Shown here: positions 1-7,515 of the stretch, piece after piece
How the letters are laid out: every line of letters begins with the position of its first letter
Numbering within the stretch: the stretch's first letter is position 1
Origin: Deltaproteobacteria bacterium
GTDB taxonomy: Bacteria > Desulfobacterota > DSM-4660 > Desulfatiglandales > HGW-15
NCBI GenBank assembly: GCA_016930835.1
Contig: JAFGGA010000186.1
Location: 1-35,608 of the forward strand
Direction of reading: 5' to 3'
Length of the DNA stretch: 35,608 nucleotides
Notes under the pieces: generated by a model
The model's input: only the letters and a program-made list of their open reading frames with translations
Told to the model about the DNA's origin: nothing
Databases searched by the model: none
Program-made: the position numbers and the translations under genes

Positions 1-124
1 AAAAAGTCGTCACCCCGGCGAAGGCCGGGGTCCAGAGTCCATGTAACTATCTGAAAAGACTGGATTCCGGCCTTCGCCGGAATGACAGAAATGCATATTT
101 TCCGACTTTTTACGAGACCATCAA
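1..124. repeat. Palindromic element family A, partial copy
   Basis: This is an intergenic, imperfectly palindromic element cut by the window edge. It begins inside its left terminal arm (AAAAAGTCG) and ends with the matching right arm CGACTTTTTACG plus GAGACCATCAA. The interior contains two GC-rich hairpins of the kind CCGGCGAAGGCCGG and CCGGCCTTCGCCGG. The same terminal arms occur in copies at 1864-2023 and 9061-9250. No coding capacity is seen, so it is probably a non-autonomous MITE-like or REP-like unit. Confidence 0.8.
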
Positions 125-312
125 ATTTGAGCGCGGGTAGTCCGATTCAAGGGGCCAAGTTCATTGGAGTCATACTCCCGTTGGCTGGAACTCGGATATA
201 AGAAAATCTTTAATGACCTGAATTTGAAAGGGAAAGGGGGTGAGCGGCGTCATTCATACCAGTGTCATCAGAGATGAAACATTCATGGGTTATTCCAAAA
301 TAGGAGGAAAAG

Positions 313-1653
313 ATGAAAAAAATAGTAAGTCTGTTATTCGTTGTTCTTTTTATGATGGTATGCTCTGGCTCAGCTTTTGCTTATGAAGCCGTAGTCGGTC
401 CGTCAGGTGTTCTCAAATATGATAAGGAGAAATCCTATGGTGGATATACACTGTTTGCACCCTTGCCAAGTAAAATTACATATCTCATAGATATGGAAGG
501 TAATGTGGTCCATACCTGGAAAGCGGACTACACACCCGGATATTTTGCAATGCTTCTGCCGAACGGTAACCTCCTGCGAGGCGCCAATTATGGTAAATCA
601 CCCGTAAGTGTCGGAGGATCCGCAGGGGGTGTCCAGGAGTTCGATTGGAATGGGAACCTTGTGTGGGAATACAAGATGCTTACAAAAACGGAGATACAAC
701 ATCATTGCTTTGACCGGATGCCCAACGGGAACACCCTGATCCTGGGTTGGGAAATGAAAACGATCGACGAAGCCATAGCCAGGGGCCGCGATCCCAAGTC
801 GATTCCCCCGTCCATTTATGAGAGAGGGAATAATCATACCGGGTTCTGGGTGGATTTTGTCCGAGAGGTTGATAAAGCGGGAAACACGGTATGGGAATGG
901 CACGTCTGGGATCACATTGGGACAGGCCCTCACCAATTTGATATTAACTATTACCTGCCAAAAGCGGTGGGGAAACTCTATGGCGATTTTGACTGGACAC
1001 ATTTTAATACCAGTGAATATATCCCTGAGTCCGACCATGTTCTTCTGAACTCCAGGAATTTTAGTGAGTTTTATCTGATTAATCACAAGACCGGTCAGAT
1101 GGAATATCGTTGGGGCAATCCCAGTGCCTATGGCCAGGGGAGAAAGCCTTCGTGGTTTGATAACGGTGATCAGAAGGTCTTTGGATCACACAATGCCTCA
1201 TACCTTGGAAAGGGTCGATTCCTGGTCTTTGATAACGGATCGGAACGTCCCGAAGGGAACCGATCGGCAGTAGTGGAAGTGGACATGACGACGAATGAAA
1301 TCGTTTGGCAATATAAGACCAACATGCCCAACAGCTTTTACGCATATCGTCAGGGTTCTTGTCAGCGGCTGCCTAACGGTAATACCCTTATTACGTCGAC
1401 CCAAAGCGGGCACGTCTTTGAGGTGACAAAGGATAAAAAGTTGGTATGGGATTTTGTGAGCCCCATTGTTGGCACGGATAAAACGGTATGCTACTTTGAA
1501 GACAGCCCCAGACCTATGGGTATGCCGAATACGATCCACAGGTCTTATCGCTATGGACCTGATTATCCGGGCCTGAAGGATAAGGATCTCAGCAAGAAGG
1601 TCCCGCTAGCCGATTGTCCCAAGTTCCATGAAATCTACAACACAGCGAAATAA
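313..1653 (+). CDS. Secreted arylsulfotransferase-family (ASST) protein
   Basis: This 446-aa protein has a Sec-type signal peptide (residues 1-23, ending SGSAFA). It is followed by a beta-propeller of repeated blades with the signature PNGN (residues 83-86, 137-140, 354-357) and W-x-Y/W ends (LVWEY, TVWEW, IVWQY, LVWDF). This pattern fits periplasmic aryl-sulfate sulfotransferases, which move a sulfuryl group from one phenolic ester to another phenol without PAPS. Conserved-looking His residues are at 130/131, 230, 293 (GSHNA, followed by VFDNG), 367 and 409 (HRSYRYGPDYPG); which one is the catalytic His was not established. An AGGAGG Shine-Dalgarno at 302-307 fixes the start. No DsbA/DsbI partner, which accompanies some enterobacterial AssT genes, is nearby. 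A strong hairpin follows the stop codon. The substrate is unknown, and a related non-sulfotransferase propeller is the main alternative. Confidence 0.8.
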   Translation: MKKIVSLLFVVLFMMVCSGSAFAYEAVVGPSGVLKYDKEKSYGGYTLFAPLPSKITYLIDMEGNVVHTWKADYTPGYFAMLLPNGNLLRGANYGKSPVSVGGSAGGVQEFDWNGNLVWEYKMLTKTEIQHHCFDRMPNGNTLILGWEMKTIDEAIARGRDPKSIPPSIYERGNNHTGFWVDFVREVDKAGNTVWEWHVWDHIGTGPHQFDINYYLPKAVGKLYGDFDWTHFNTSEYIPESDHVLLNSRNFSEFYLINHKTGQMEYRWGNPSAYGQGRKPSWFDNGDQKVFGSHNASYLGKGRFLVFDNGSERPEGNRSAVVEVDMTTNEIVWQYKTNMPNSFYAYRQGSCQRLPNGNTLITSTQSGHVFEVTKDKKLVWDFVSPIVGTDKTVCYFEDSPRPMGMPNTIHRSYRYGPDYPGLKDKDLSKKVPLADCPKFHEIYNTAK

Positions 1654-1663
1654 ATCTTCGATA

Positions 1664-1695
1664 GGCCCTAACCATATCCGGATATGGTTGGGGCC
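1664..1695 (+). terminator. Hairpin after the arylsulfotransferase gene
   Basis: A 16-nt arm GGCCCTAACCATATCC is directly followed by its complement with one G-T wobble, starting 10 nt after the stop codon. The position suggests transcription termination or mRNA 3'-end protection. There is no clear U-run after it, so classical rho-independent termination is not certain. Confidence 0.6.
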
Positions 1696-1720
1696 TTCGT
1701 AGAGTCATGCGCGCCCATAT

Positions 1721-1750
1721 AGCCTATGTGATGGATGATAACTGTGGGGA
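1721..1750 (+). pseudogene. Tiny relic of a pyridoxamine-phosphate-oxidase-fold gene
   Basis: These 30 bases match 5149-5178, inside the intact flavoprotein gene downstream, at 26 of 30 positions, and all four differences are transitions. Read in the same frame (from 1716) they encode AYVMDDNCGD, against AYVTDDDCGE in the intact protein. No homologous reading frame continues on either side and there is no start or ribosome-binding site. It is best explained as the last recognisable piece of a decayed paralogue; chance similarity is possible because it is so short. Confidence 0.45.
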
Positions 1751-1863
1751 TAAAACCTCACCTAGTTGTTTCTCCATGACCAAATCTTTATAAGTCCCTA
1801 TAATGTCCATTATAAGAACTATTAACTTGACTTATTCAAGCCACGGTGTAAGTAATTTCAATA

Positions 1864-2023
1864 TTGATGGTTTCGTAAAAAGTCGAAAAACACCTATTTT
1901 GATCATTCCAGTGAAGACCGGAATCTAGTCTTTTCAAATAGTTACATAGGCTCTGGACCCCGGCCGCAGTCTATCCCGTACTTGATACAGGACCGGGGTG
2001 ACGACTTTTTACGAGACTGTCAA
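1864..2023. repeat. Palindromic element family A, full copy
   Basis: The element is about 160 bp. The left arm CGTAAAAAGTCG (1874-1885) is exactly complementary to the right arm CGACTTTTTACG (2002-2013), and weaker pairing extends outward to TTGATGG and TGTCAA. The interior carries the sequence ATAGTTACATAGGCTCTGGA, shared almost base for base with the copy at 9061-9250, and a GGACCCCGG/CCGGGGT hairpin. It lies in a gap that also contains gene relics. Confidence 0.8.
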
Positions 2024-2460
2024 CATTAGCTCCTGAAAGTCTTAGCACACACCGGCTCCAGCCACCAAAAGCTGCCCGGTTCGACCATATAACCTTGAAT
2101 AGACAGGATAACGAACCTTTTCCCTGTGGCATCAAGATTTTTACTGCTTGTTGTTTTCATCCGGTCTCAATGACCATTACAAGAGTTCTTCACCATCAAC
2201 ATTACTGACACGTTTTCACCAAATCAGCACACCCGGCGGCTATTTGGCTTGATTATCATTCTATCTACGCATGGCATCCCGGAAAAGATTACTTGTGATC
2301 ACATGGAACGTGCTCGTGCGGCGTATTCTGAAAATCCGGGAAACATCGACCGGCCAAAAGAGGGATCCTTCCAGTATAGCAACTCCGATTCAACTGGTTC
2401 CGATATGCCTTCAAAGCCAAGAATCGAAGGATGATCAATCTTTAAAGTCGCCGCTAAAGA
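2024..2460. other. Gap with no recognisable gene
   Basis: The stretch between the palindromic element and the relic at 2461 has only short open frames, for example 61 aa at 2249-2434 and 84 aa from 2271. They lack ribosome-binding sites, have no recognisable motifs and overlap each other in different frames. In the frame of the downstream relic, stops interrupt at several places. It looks like decayed coding or spacer DNA. I see no RNA gene or regulatory structure in it. Confidence 0.5.
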
Positions 2461-2601
2461 ATATTGAACCCTTTTTTACAAACGAGGCCCTATTTTTTCT
2501 TTTCAGGCGCACCGAGATTTTATGATGAGACATCTAAAGATATGGCGGAATTAGGCATTCCCATATCTGATTTTATGGCAACACAGAAAGAAGGGAGGTG
2601 A
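2461..2601 (+). pseudogene. Possible C-terminal relic of an oxidoreductase-like gene
   Basis: The frame from 2461 to the TGA at 2599-2601 reads as a plausible protein tail: YFFFSGAPRFYDETSKDMAE followed by LGIPISDFMATQKEGR. The pattern (aromatic strand, S/CG-x-P, helix, ELGIP, D-F) resembles the NAD-binding C-terminus of ferredoxin-NAD(P) reductase-like flavoproteins. The same frame is stopped upstream at 2443 and again near 2455, and no start or ribosome-binding site is present. It would be a truncated gene end. The family assignment rests on my reading of the pattern only. Confidence 0.3.
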
Positions 2602-2611
2602 AAAACCGGTA

Positions 2612-2704
2612 ATGAAGGCAGGCGCAGTACACCACTCGTGTACCAGGGAAGTTCACATGTTTTTAAAAACTCACCAATACATCGAAAAGGAGTGTATCCC
2701 ATGA
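2612..2704 (+). CDS. Possible 30-aa leader ORF coupled to the beta-helix gene
   Basis: This small frame starts with ATG 11 nt after a strong GGAGGTG (2594-2600) and ends TGA at 2702-2704, so its stop overlaps the ATG of the next gene in an ATGA. The start, Shine-Dalgarno and overlap geometry look like a translated leader coupled to the downstream secreted protein. The peptide has His and Cys residues (VHHSC, KECIP) but no recognisable motif. The downstream gene also has its own AAGGAG site, so coupling is not required. No function is proposed. Confidence 0.3.
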   Translation: MKAGAVHHSCTREVHMFLKTHQYIEKECIP

Positions 2705-4755
2705 AAGAAAAAAAACAATTTGGTCTAATAATTGGTCTTGTATCCCTGTTGTTTTTCGTGCTGTTCGTCTTTTTTACAAACCCATCATTTGCAAAGGAAG
2801 ATAAATGGGAAAATCATCAAGATGGATGGAATGCGGTCAAGCCGGAGAAGTTTGTGGTGGAGCATCCAACACTCATTTGCCTTGGCTTTGAATGGTATAT
2901 CCAGGGAGATGAAAACCACAACGCTACAGTGAATGTATGGTACCGGGAAAAGGGAGATGCTCGGTGGAAAGAAGCGATGCCCCTTTTACGCATTCAAAAT
3001 GAAGAATGTATCAATTCATTTTCCGTCAATTGGATCGACTATATAACACCCAATCTATTTGCCGGCAGTATCATGGACCTGGAGCCGGACACGGAATATA
3101 TCTGTAAATTTGTCATGTCGGATCCGGATGGTATCCAGGGGAAGGCCAAGAAAATGGTTGCAGTACGAACCCGGCCTGAGCCGCAACCATACGAAGGCGG
3201 AAATGTTTACCATGTATACCCATGGGATTATGACGGCCCCAAGGAAGAACCCAATTTCGTCAACCTCATGCTGGCCTATTACGCAGGGGGCGGATGTACT
3301 GCGGACTGGTGGAATCTGGCGCCACCCCGCGTGCAGCCGGGAGATACCATTCTGGTCCATGCGGGTGAATATAAAGAAGATTGGACCTTTTATGGCGCGG
3401 ACCTCTGGGGACATGGTCAGGGCGCAAAATTCTCGGGGACCTATTTCCTGACGCAGAGCGGAACCGCTGATAAACCCATCGTGATAAAGGCTGCTGGAGA
3501 TGGGGAGGTTATTTTTGACGGAAACGGCAACTTCAATCTCTTCAATCTCATGGCGGCCGATTATCATTATTTTGAAGGCTTGACCGTCCGAAACACCGAT
3601 GTCGCATTTTGGGTTGGCCAAAAAAGGATTATCGGCTCCAATGGACTGACGGTCAAGAATTGCCGTATCGAGAACGTTGACAAGGGGGTTCACTGTGAAT
3701 GGTCGGGCTCTAAGGATTTCTACATCGCTGATAATATATTCATCGGTCGACATGACCAGAATCAGATCCACGGTTGGACAAATCCTTACGGAGGCGGTTT
3801 CTACCCTTATGAAAAATGCCTCTCCGAATATGCCATCAAATTAGCCGGAGAAGGCCATGTGATCTGCCACAATTATGTGGCGCATTTTCATAATGGGATA
3901 TGTCATGCCACCTATGGTGTGCCGGAGGGCTATCCCGCCTATGGGCACCCGGATATCTATCCGGTGAAGGAAGTGCTAGTGCAGGACAGCATGTTCAGGG
4001 CCAATGATATGTATAACAACTTCATTCAAAATATTCACGACAACGCCATTGAAGCAGACGGCACCATGTATAACATCCGGGTGTTGCGCAATTTCTGCAT
4101 GGATGGAGCCGCACAGGCCCTGAGTTCCCAAACGCTTTACGGCGGTCCGGCCTATTTCATCCGGAATATTATCTATCATGGTCCCTCAGGAGGTTTCGTG
4201 AAGCATCAAAGCAACCCCTCGGGTTCGCTCTATTTTCACAATACCGCCACGGCAAGGGTAAGTGCAGGCTCAGGTTCGAACTACCATTTTCGAAACAACC
4301 TTATTCTGGATTGGATACCTGACCAAACCATTTTTTCCGTGGACACCTTTACCAACTATACCACCTCGGATTACAACGGCTTCTTTGCGGATCCGGATGC
4401 GGCCTATTCATTTGGCTGGAACTCTCCTCCATTTGATATCTTGAAGGACTATGCCAATCCAAGAGAGGTTCGCCGTTATGCCACTCTTGAGGAATATAGT
4501 GAGGCCACGGGTCAGGATGAGCACAGCATACTCATCGATTATGGTATTTTTGGGGATGTGACCCCACCCGATCCGAATGACCGCTCCAAAATCTATGATG
4601 CCGACCTCCTGAATTTTGAGCTTAAACCGGAGTCGGCGGCGGTTGATGCGGGGTGCATTCTTCCCAATATCAACGATGATTTCACGGGGGAAGCCCCGGA
4701 TCTGGGTGCCTTAGAGGTTGGTAAGCCCTTGCCTATCTACGGACCCCGCTATTAA
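2701..4755 (+). CDS. Secreted fibronectin-III / right-handed beta-helix protein
   Basis: A 684-aa exported protein. The start at 2701 is chosen because AAGGAG precedes it by 8 nt and the product then opens with a signal peptide (KEKK, hydrophobic residues 8-26, NPSFA). A longer frame from a GTG at 2638 would bury this signal. Residues about 35-165 look like a fibronectin-III/purple-phosphatase-N-type sandwich (LEPDTEYICKF). Residues about 205-235 carry the entry motif PGDTILVHAGEY. After that come beta-helix rungs with many N and G turns (about 265-540). The C-terminal AVDAG...APDLGALE motif is common in pectate-lyase-fold proteins. It may bind or cleave a polysaccharide outside the cell, but no catalytic residues can be assigned. 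It lies downstream of the arylsulfotransferase on the same strand, about 1 kb away. Confidence 0.8.
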   Translation: MKEKKQFGLIIGLVSLLFFVLFVFFTNPSFAKEDKWENHQDGWNAVKPEKFVVEHPTLICLGFEWYIQGDENHNATVNVWYREKGDARWKEAMPLLRIQNEECINSFSVNWIDYITPNLFAGSIMDLEPDTEYICKFVMSDPDGIQGKAKKMVAVRTRPEPQPYEGGNVYHVYPWDYDGPKEEPNFVNLMLAYYAGGGCTADWWNLAPPRVQPGDTILVHAGEYKEDWTFYGADLWGHGQGAKFSGTYFLTQSGTADKPIVIKAAGDGEVIFDGNGNFNLFNLMAADYHYFEGLTVRNTDVAFWVGQKRIIGSNGLTVKNCRIENVDKGVHCEWSGSKDFYIADNIFIGRHDQNQIHGWTNPYGGGFYPYEKCLSEYAIKLAGEGHVICHNYVAHFHNGICHATYGVPEGYPAYGHPDIYPVKEVLVQDSMFRANDMYNNFIQNIHDNAIEADGTMYNIRVLRNFCMDGAAQALSSQTLYGGPAYFIRNIIYHGPSGGFVKHQSNPSGSLYFHNTATARVSAGSGSNYHFRNNLILDWIPDQTIFSVDTFTNYTTSDYNGFFADPDAAYSFGWNSPPFDILKDYANPREVRRYATLEEYSEATGQDEHSILIDYGIFGDVTPPDPNDRSKIYDADLLNFELKPESAAVDAGCILPNINDDFTGEAPDLGALEVGKPLPIYGPRY

Positions 4756-4770
4756 TCCAAACACCTTTTG

Positions 4771-4806
4771 CTGACTTTTGCGTCGATATATCGGCGCAAA
4801 AGTCAG
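4771..4806 (+). terminator. Hairpin after the beta-helix gene
   Basis: CTGACTTTTGCG (4771-4782) pairs perfectly with CGCAAAAGTCAG (4795-4806). The 12-nt loop is itself nearly palindromic (CGATATATCG). It starts 15 nt after the stop codon. No U-run follows, so it may end transcription inefficiently or protect the transcript. Confidence 0.65.
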
Positions 4807-4959
4807 AGTGATATCAATGCCTTGAAAAACATAATGGAAATCAAAGCAGTCCCGCCCTTGTAACAGCAAACAAATTCATTTCCACAATGTAAATAAGTAT
4901 GTTATTTTTCGGCCAGTTCACTTGAGAATCCCATATTTTTTGATGACGGAAATCAATCA

Positions 4960-4989
4960 CCCTGCCCCTCTCCCTCATGGAGAGGGAAC
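4960..4989. repeat. C-rich hairpin repeat (family B), single copy
   Basis: CCCTGCCCCTCTCCCTCATGG continues into AGAGGGAAC: a pyrimidine-rich arm and its purine-rich complement around a short loop. It belongs to the same family as the hairpins at 12551-12690, 14706-14920 and 30454-30540. It is intergenic and lies just upstream of the flavoprotein gene at 5060. Confidence 0.6.
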
Positions 4990-5059
4990 TTGCTGAAACC
5001 CCATCGCGAGCAATGGGTATTAAGAAATCATGATAAAACCACCTATGAGGAGACTTCCC

Positions 5060-5494
5060 ATGATCGAAAAGATGAAAGGCCTGATAAAACAAAAAGATAT
5101 GTGTGTTCTGGCGACGGCCTTCGATAACAGACCCCATTGCTCGCTCATGGCCTATGTGACGGATGATGATTGTGGGGAGTTTTATATGGCAACTGGCCGG
5201 GAGACCACCAAATATAAAAACCTAACGGCAAATCCCCAGGTCAGCCTGTTGATCGATACCCGGGAAGAACATGCCGGTGATCTGAGACCGGAGACCCGGG
5301 CACTAACAGTTTCAGGTGTATTTGAACCGATCGCGGATGAGGATCGGAGGCGGGGCATCCAAACAAGACTGCTTGGGAGGCATCCCCACCTCCGGGGCTT
5401 GATGGAGAAACCCGATGCCGAAATCCTCTGCGTTAGGGTCCTGTCCTTTTTGCTTTTGGATGGGGTATCCGATGCACATTATTTAGAAATTTAG
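5060..5494 (+). CDS. Pyridoxamine 5'-phosphate oxidase-fold flavoprotein
   Basis: A 144-aa protein of the split-barrel FMN-binding family (PNPOx-like). The opening MIEKMKGLIKQKDMCVLATA followed by RPHCSLMAYV, then FYMATGRETTKYKNL and NPQVSLLID, is the usual pattern of the small single-domain members. Such proteins bind FMN, heme or F420 and carry out varied redox reactions, so the substrate cannot be named. The ATG at 5060 is preferred over an in-frame ATG at 5030 because GAGGAGA (5047-5053) sits 6 nt before it. The gene converges on the FAD oxidoreductase gene and the two stop codons overlap by 4 nt. A 30-bp relic of a similar gene is found at 1721-1750. Confidence 0.8.
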   Translation: MIEKMKGLIKQKDMCVLATAFDNRPHCSLMAYVTDDDCGEFYMATGRETTKYKNLTANPQVSLLIDTREEHAGDLRPETRALTVSGVFEPIADEDRRRGIQTRLLGRHPHLRGLMEKPDAEILCVRVLSFLLLDGVSDAHYLEI

Positions 5495-7008
5495 CGCTTA
5501 AAACCCTCGGATGTCATAACGCCGACGAAGTCGCCGGGCACAACCACATGCTCACCCTTTAACCCTCTTAAATAGGCCCAATAACCGTCCGGCTTTTTAT
5601 CAAGAGGCACGCCTTGCCCGATCATGGCCCTTCTGACAAGTGTTCCATCAAGATTCCTTGGCACAATGTTATCCTTCAGGCAAAATGCAGCCGCGACTCC
5701 GGCAGCCTGACCGGTGGTCATGGAAGGCGCGATCACGCGCACCGCTGCTACCGCGTTAAACTCCGCAGATACGCACCTACCGGCCACCAAAAGGTTGTCG
5801 ATACCCAGGGGAACCAATGACCGGTATGGTATTTCACAATATTCTCCGGGATTTTTTCGGGCCTCATATCCCCCGGGCCTGCCGAATGGGTGCATCTCTT
5901 CCGAGCATTGCGCGGGCCTGCAGACCGCGGCCCCCTTGGGTTCCTTTAAATGGATATGCCGCATGAATCCCAGCCTCGGGCTGGTTGGATGATGGGTGTC
6001 ATAAAATTCAGGGAACCTGGCGATCCCATCTTCGAATTTGGTGCCGCATGCAATATCCTCATCCTTCAGGATGTACTCCCCGATGATACGACGTGAATCC
6101 CGAACCCCGTGTTGAGACGCCAACCCTGACACCCTGGATCTTTCAAATCCCGCAAGATATTTTCTGAAGAACTTTTCGATCCAGGTGATCTGTCGGCGTT
6201 GTTCAATCACCTGTCTGGTCAGATCTTCCACATCCAGATTACGGGTATGGAAACTATGGGTGGTAATCACGGTAACATCTGCATCATCATGGGGTGTTCC
6301 CGGCACCTTATAGATCAAGGCCGTCGGAAATATAAAAAAAGGCAGGTCTCCATTTTCCAGGGCCTTTTCCGCGAGTTCTTCGATCAAGGACATTTTTGAC
6401 GGTATCGTGTTATCTGCCGTTTCCTTGGCCATCCATGCCTTGACGGCCTCGTCATATTGGGTCATGTTCACGTTGGCCATTCTGAAAGCCAGCGTTGTGG
6501 ACATGTTCAGCCCGGCAAATTCCGGGCTCCCCACTTCATAGGGTACGCCGGCAAAGGCGGACACATCCGCATCTCCGGTGGTATCGATAACGATCCTTGC
6601 GGCTATCGCCATCCTACCGGATTTAGAGTGGCAAATGACCTCTTTGATGTTGTTATTTTCAACCATGGTGTCTATGGCATAGGTGCCATAGAGTATCTTT
6701 ACACCGGCCTCTAAGAGCATGTGCTCAAGGATGAGTTTGGCCCTCTCAGGATCAAAGGTGGGGAGGTGAGGGCGATCAAATAGATACCCTTCAGCATCAA
6801 TTCTTTCCAACCATTCTTTACAGTTTCCCTCGACCATGCCCGCCACTCCCGATATATAACCGTTTGTCGCAAGACCGCCAAGCGAGATGTGGCTTTCCAG
6901 CAGCAACGTCCTGACACCCGCGCGCGCAGCCGTCAAGGCGGCCGACACGCCCGCCACGCCGCCGCCGACCACAAGAACATCCGTGTTATACTTTTTAGAA
7001 ATGATCAT
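5491..7008 (-). CDS. FAD-dependent oxidoreductase (FAD_oxidored family)
   Basis: A 505-aa flavoprotein. The N-terminus carries the dinucleotide-binding fold VLVVGGGVAGVSAALTAARA with an acidic end (LLLE), followed by GGLATNGYISG. The C-terminus has the second FAD-contact region NLLVAGRCVSAEFNAVAAVR and GQAAGVAAAF. The fold resembles PF12831 proteins and fumarate-reductase-like oxidoreductases, often encoded with catabolic or hydrolase genes. No heme or Fe-S motif is visible and the substrate is unknown. The start was set at 7008: on the - strand GGTGGAGG lies 9 nt before this ATG, whereas the ATG three codons earlier abuts the same site. No signal peptide, so the product is cytoplasmic. Confidence 0.8.
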   Translation of the reverse strand: MIISKKYNTDVLVVGGGVAGVSAALTAARAGVRTLLLESHISLGGLATNGYISGVAGMVEGNCKEWLERIDAEGYLFDRPHLPTFDPERAKLILEHMLLEAGVKILYGTYAIDTMVENNNIKEVICHSKSGRMAIAARIVIDTTGDADVSAFAGVPYEVGSPEFAGLNMSTTLAFRMANVNMTQYDEAVKAWMAKETADNTIPSKMSLIEELAEKALENGDLPFFIFPTALIYKVPGTPHDDADVTVITTHSFHTRNLDVEDLTRQVIEQRRQITWIEKFFRKYLAGFERSRVSGLASQHGVRDSRRIIGEYILKDEDIACGTKFEDGIARFPEFYDTHHPTSPRLGFMRHIHLKEPKGAAVCRPAQCSEEMHPFGRPGGYEARKNPGEYCEIPYRSLVPLGIDNLLVAGRCVSAEFNAVAAVRVIAPSMTTGQAAGVAAAFCLKDNIVPRNLDGTLVRRAMIGQGVPLDKKPDGYWAYLRGLKGEHVVVPGDFVGVMTSEGFKR

Positions 7009-7515
7009 AACCAACATCCTCCACCAAAATATCATACCACTCGTGTGAATATCCCCGGCCAGAGGACGGGGCCTTGACTTAATCCCCTCTATAAGGGGTA
7101 ACACCAATTCATCTTAACCCTCATTCCGACGAAAGAACATGTGCCGGAATGTCATTCCGAGGGGGCAGCCGAAAAATCTCGTCTCGCAAGCCTCTTATGT
7201 TTAAAGATTACTCCCGGAGTTTACCCCGCGCTGGATGCGGGGGCCGAAATGATATCTCAAGTCCAGGGGTCATTAGAACAAAGGATCCAAGGCCGGAATC
7301 CAGTGGCTCTTCAGCACGACGAACCGTGAATATCACCCATATCATGAAAAGGTTGAAATGGTCTAATGTTTAATTTATAAGGTTCTTTTCCCAACCAGTT
7401 GGGATAAAGTGATCAAAGTGTCCAGGGTTCGAAGATCCTGATCATCGATCAATCTGTTTGAGGGTGATCTCAAGATTTTTTAACCGGCTATAGCTATTTT
7501 ATATGATGGTAATCC
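7009..7515. repeat. Gap with decayed palindromic repeats
   Basis: This divergent gap upstream of both the oxidoreductase and the photolyase holds pieces of the dispersed repeats: GTCATTCCGAGGGGGCAGCC at 7151, TTTACCCCGCGCTGGATGCG near 7220 and AAGGCCGGAATCCAGTGG near 7289. A short CCCAAC-CA-GTTGGG hairpin lies near 7392. Promoters for both genes should be here, but I cannot point to a convincing -35/-10 pair. Open frames of 62-74 aa in it are composed of repeat sequence. Confidence 0.5.

Noticed and set aside
2249-2525. Open frames of 61 and 84 aa as genes
   Set aside because: They have no ribosome-binding site and no recognisable motif, overlap in different frames and lie within a region that looks decayed.
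3055-3771. 238-aa open frame on the - strand
   Set aside because: It lies wholly inside the beta-helix gene, has no ribosome-binding site and no recognisable motif; it is the antisense shadow of a real gene.
7141-7373. Two open frames of 62 and 74 aa
   Set aside because: They consist largely of dispersed repeat sequence and overlap each other in different frames.
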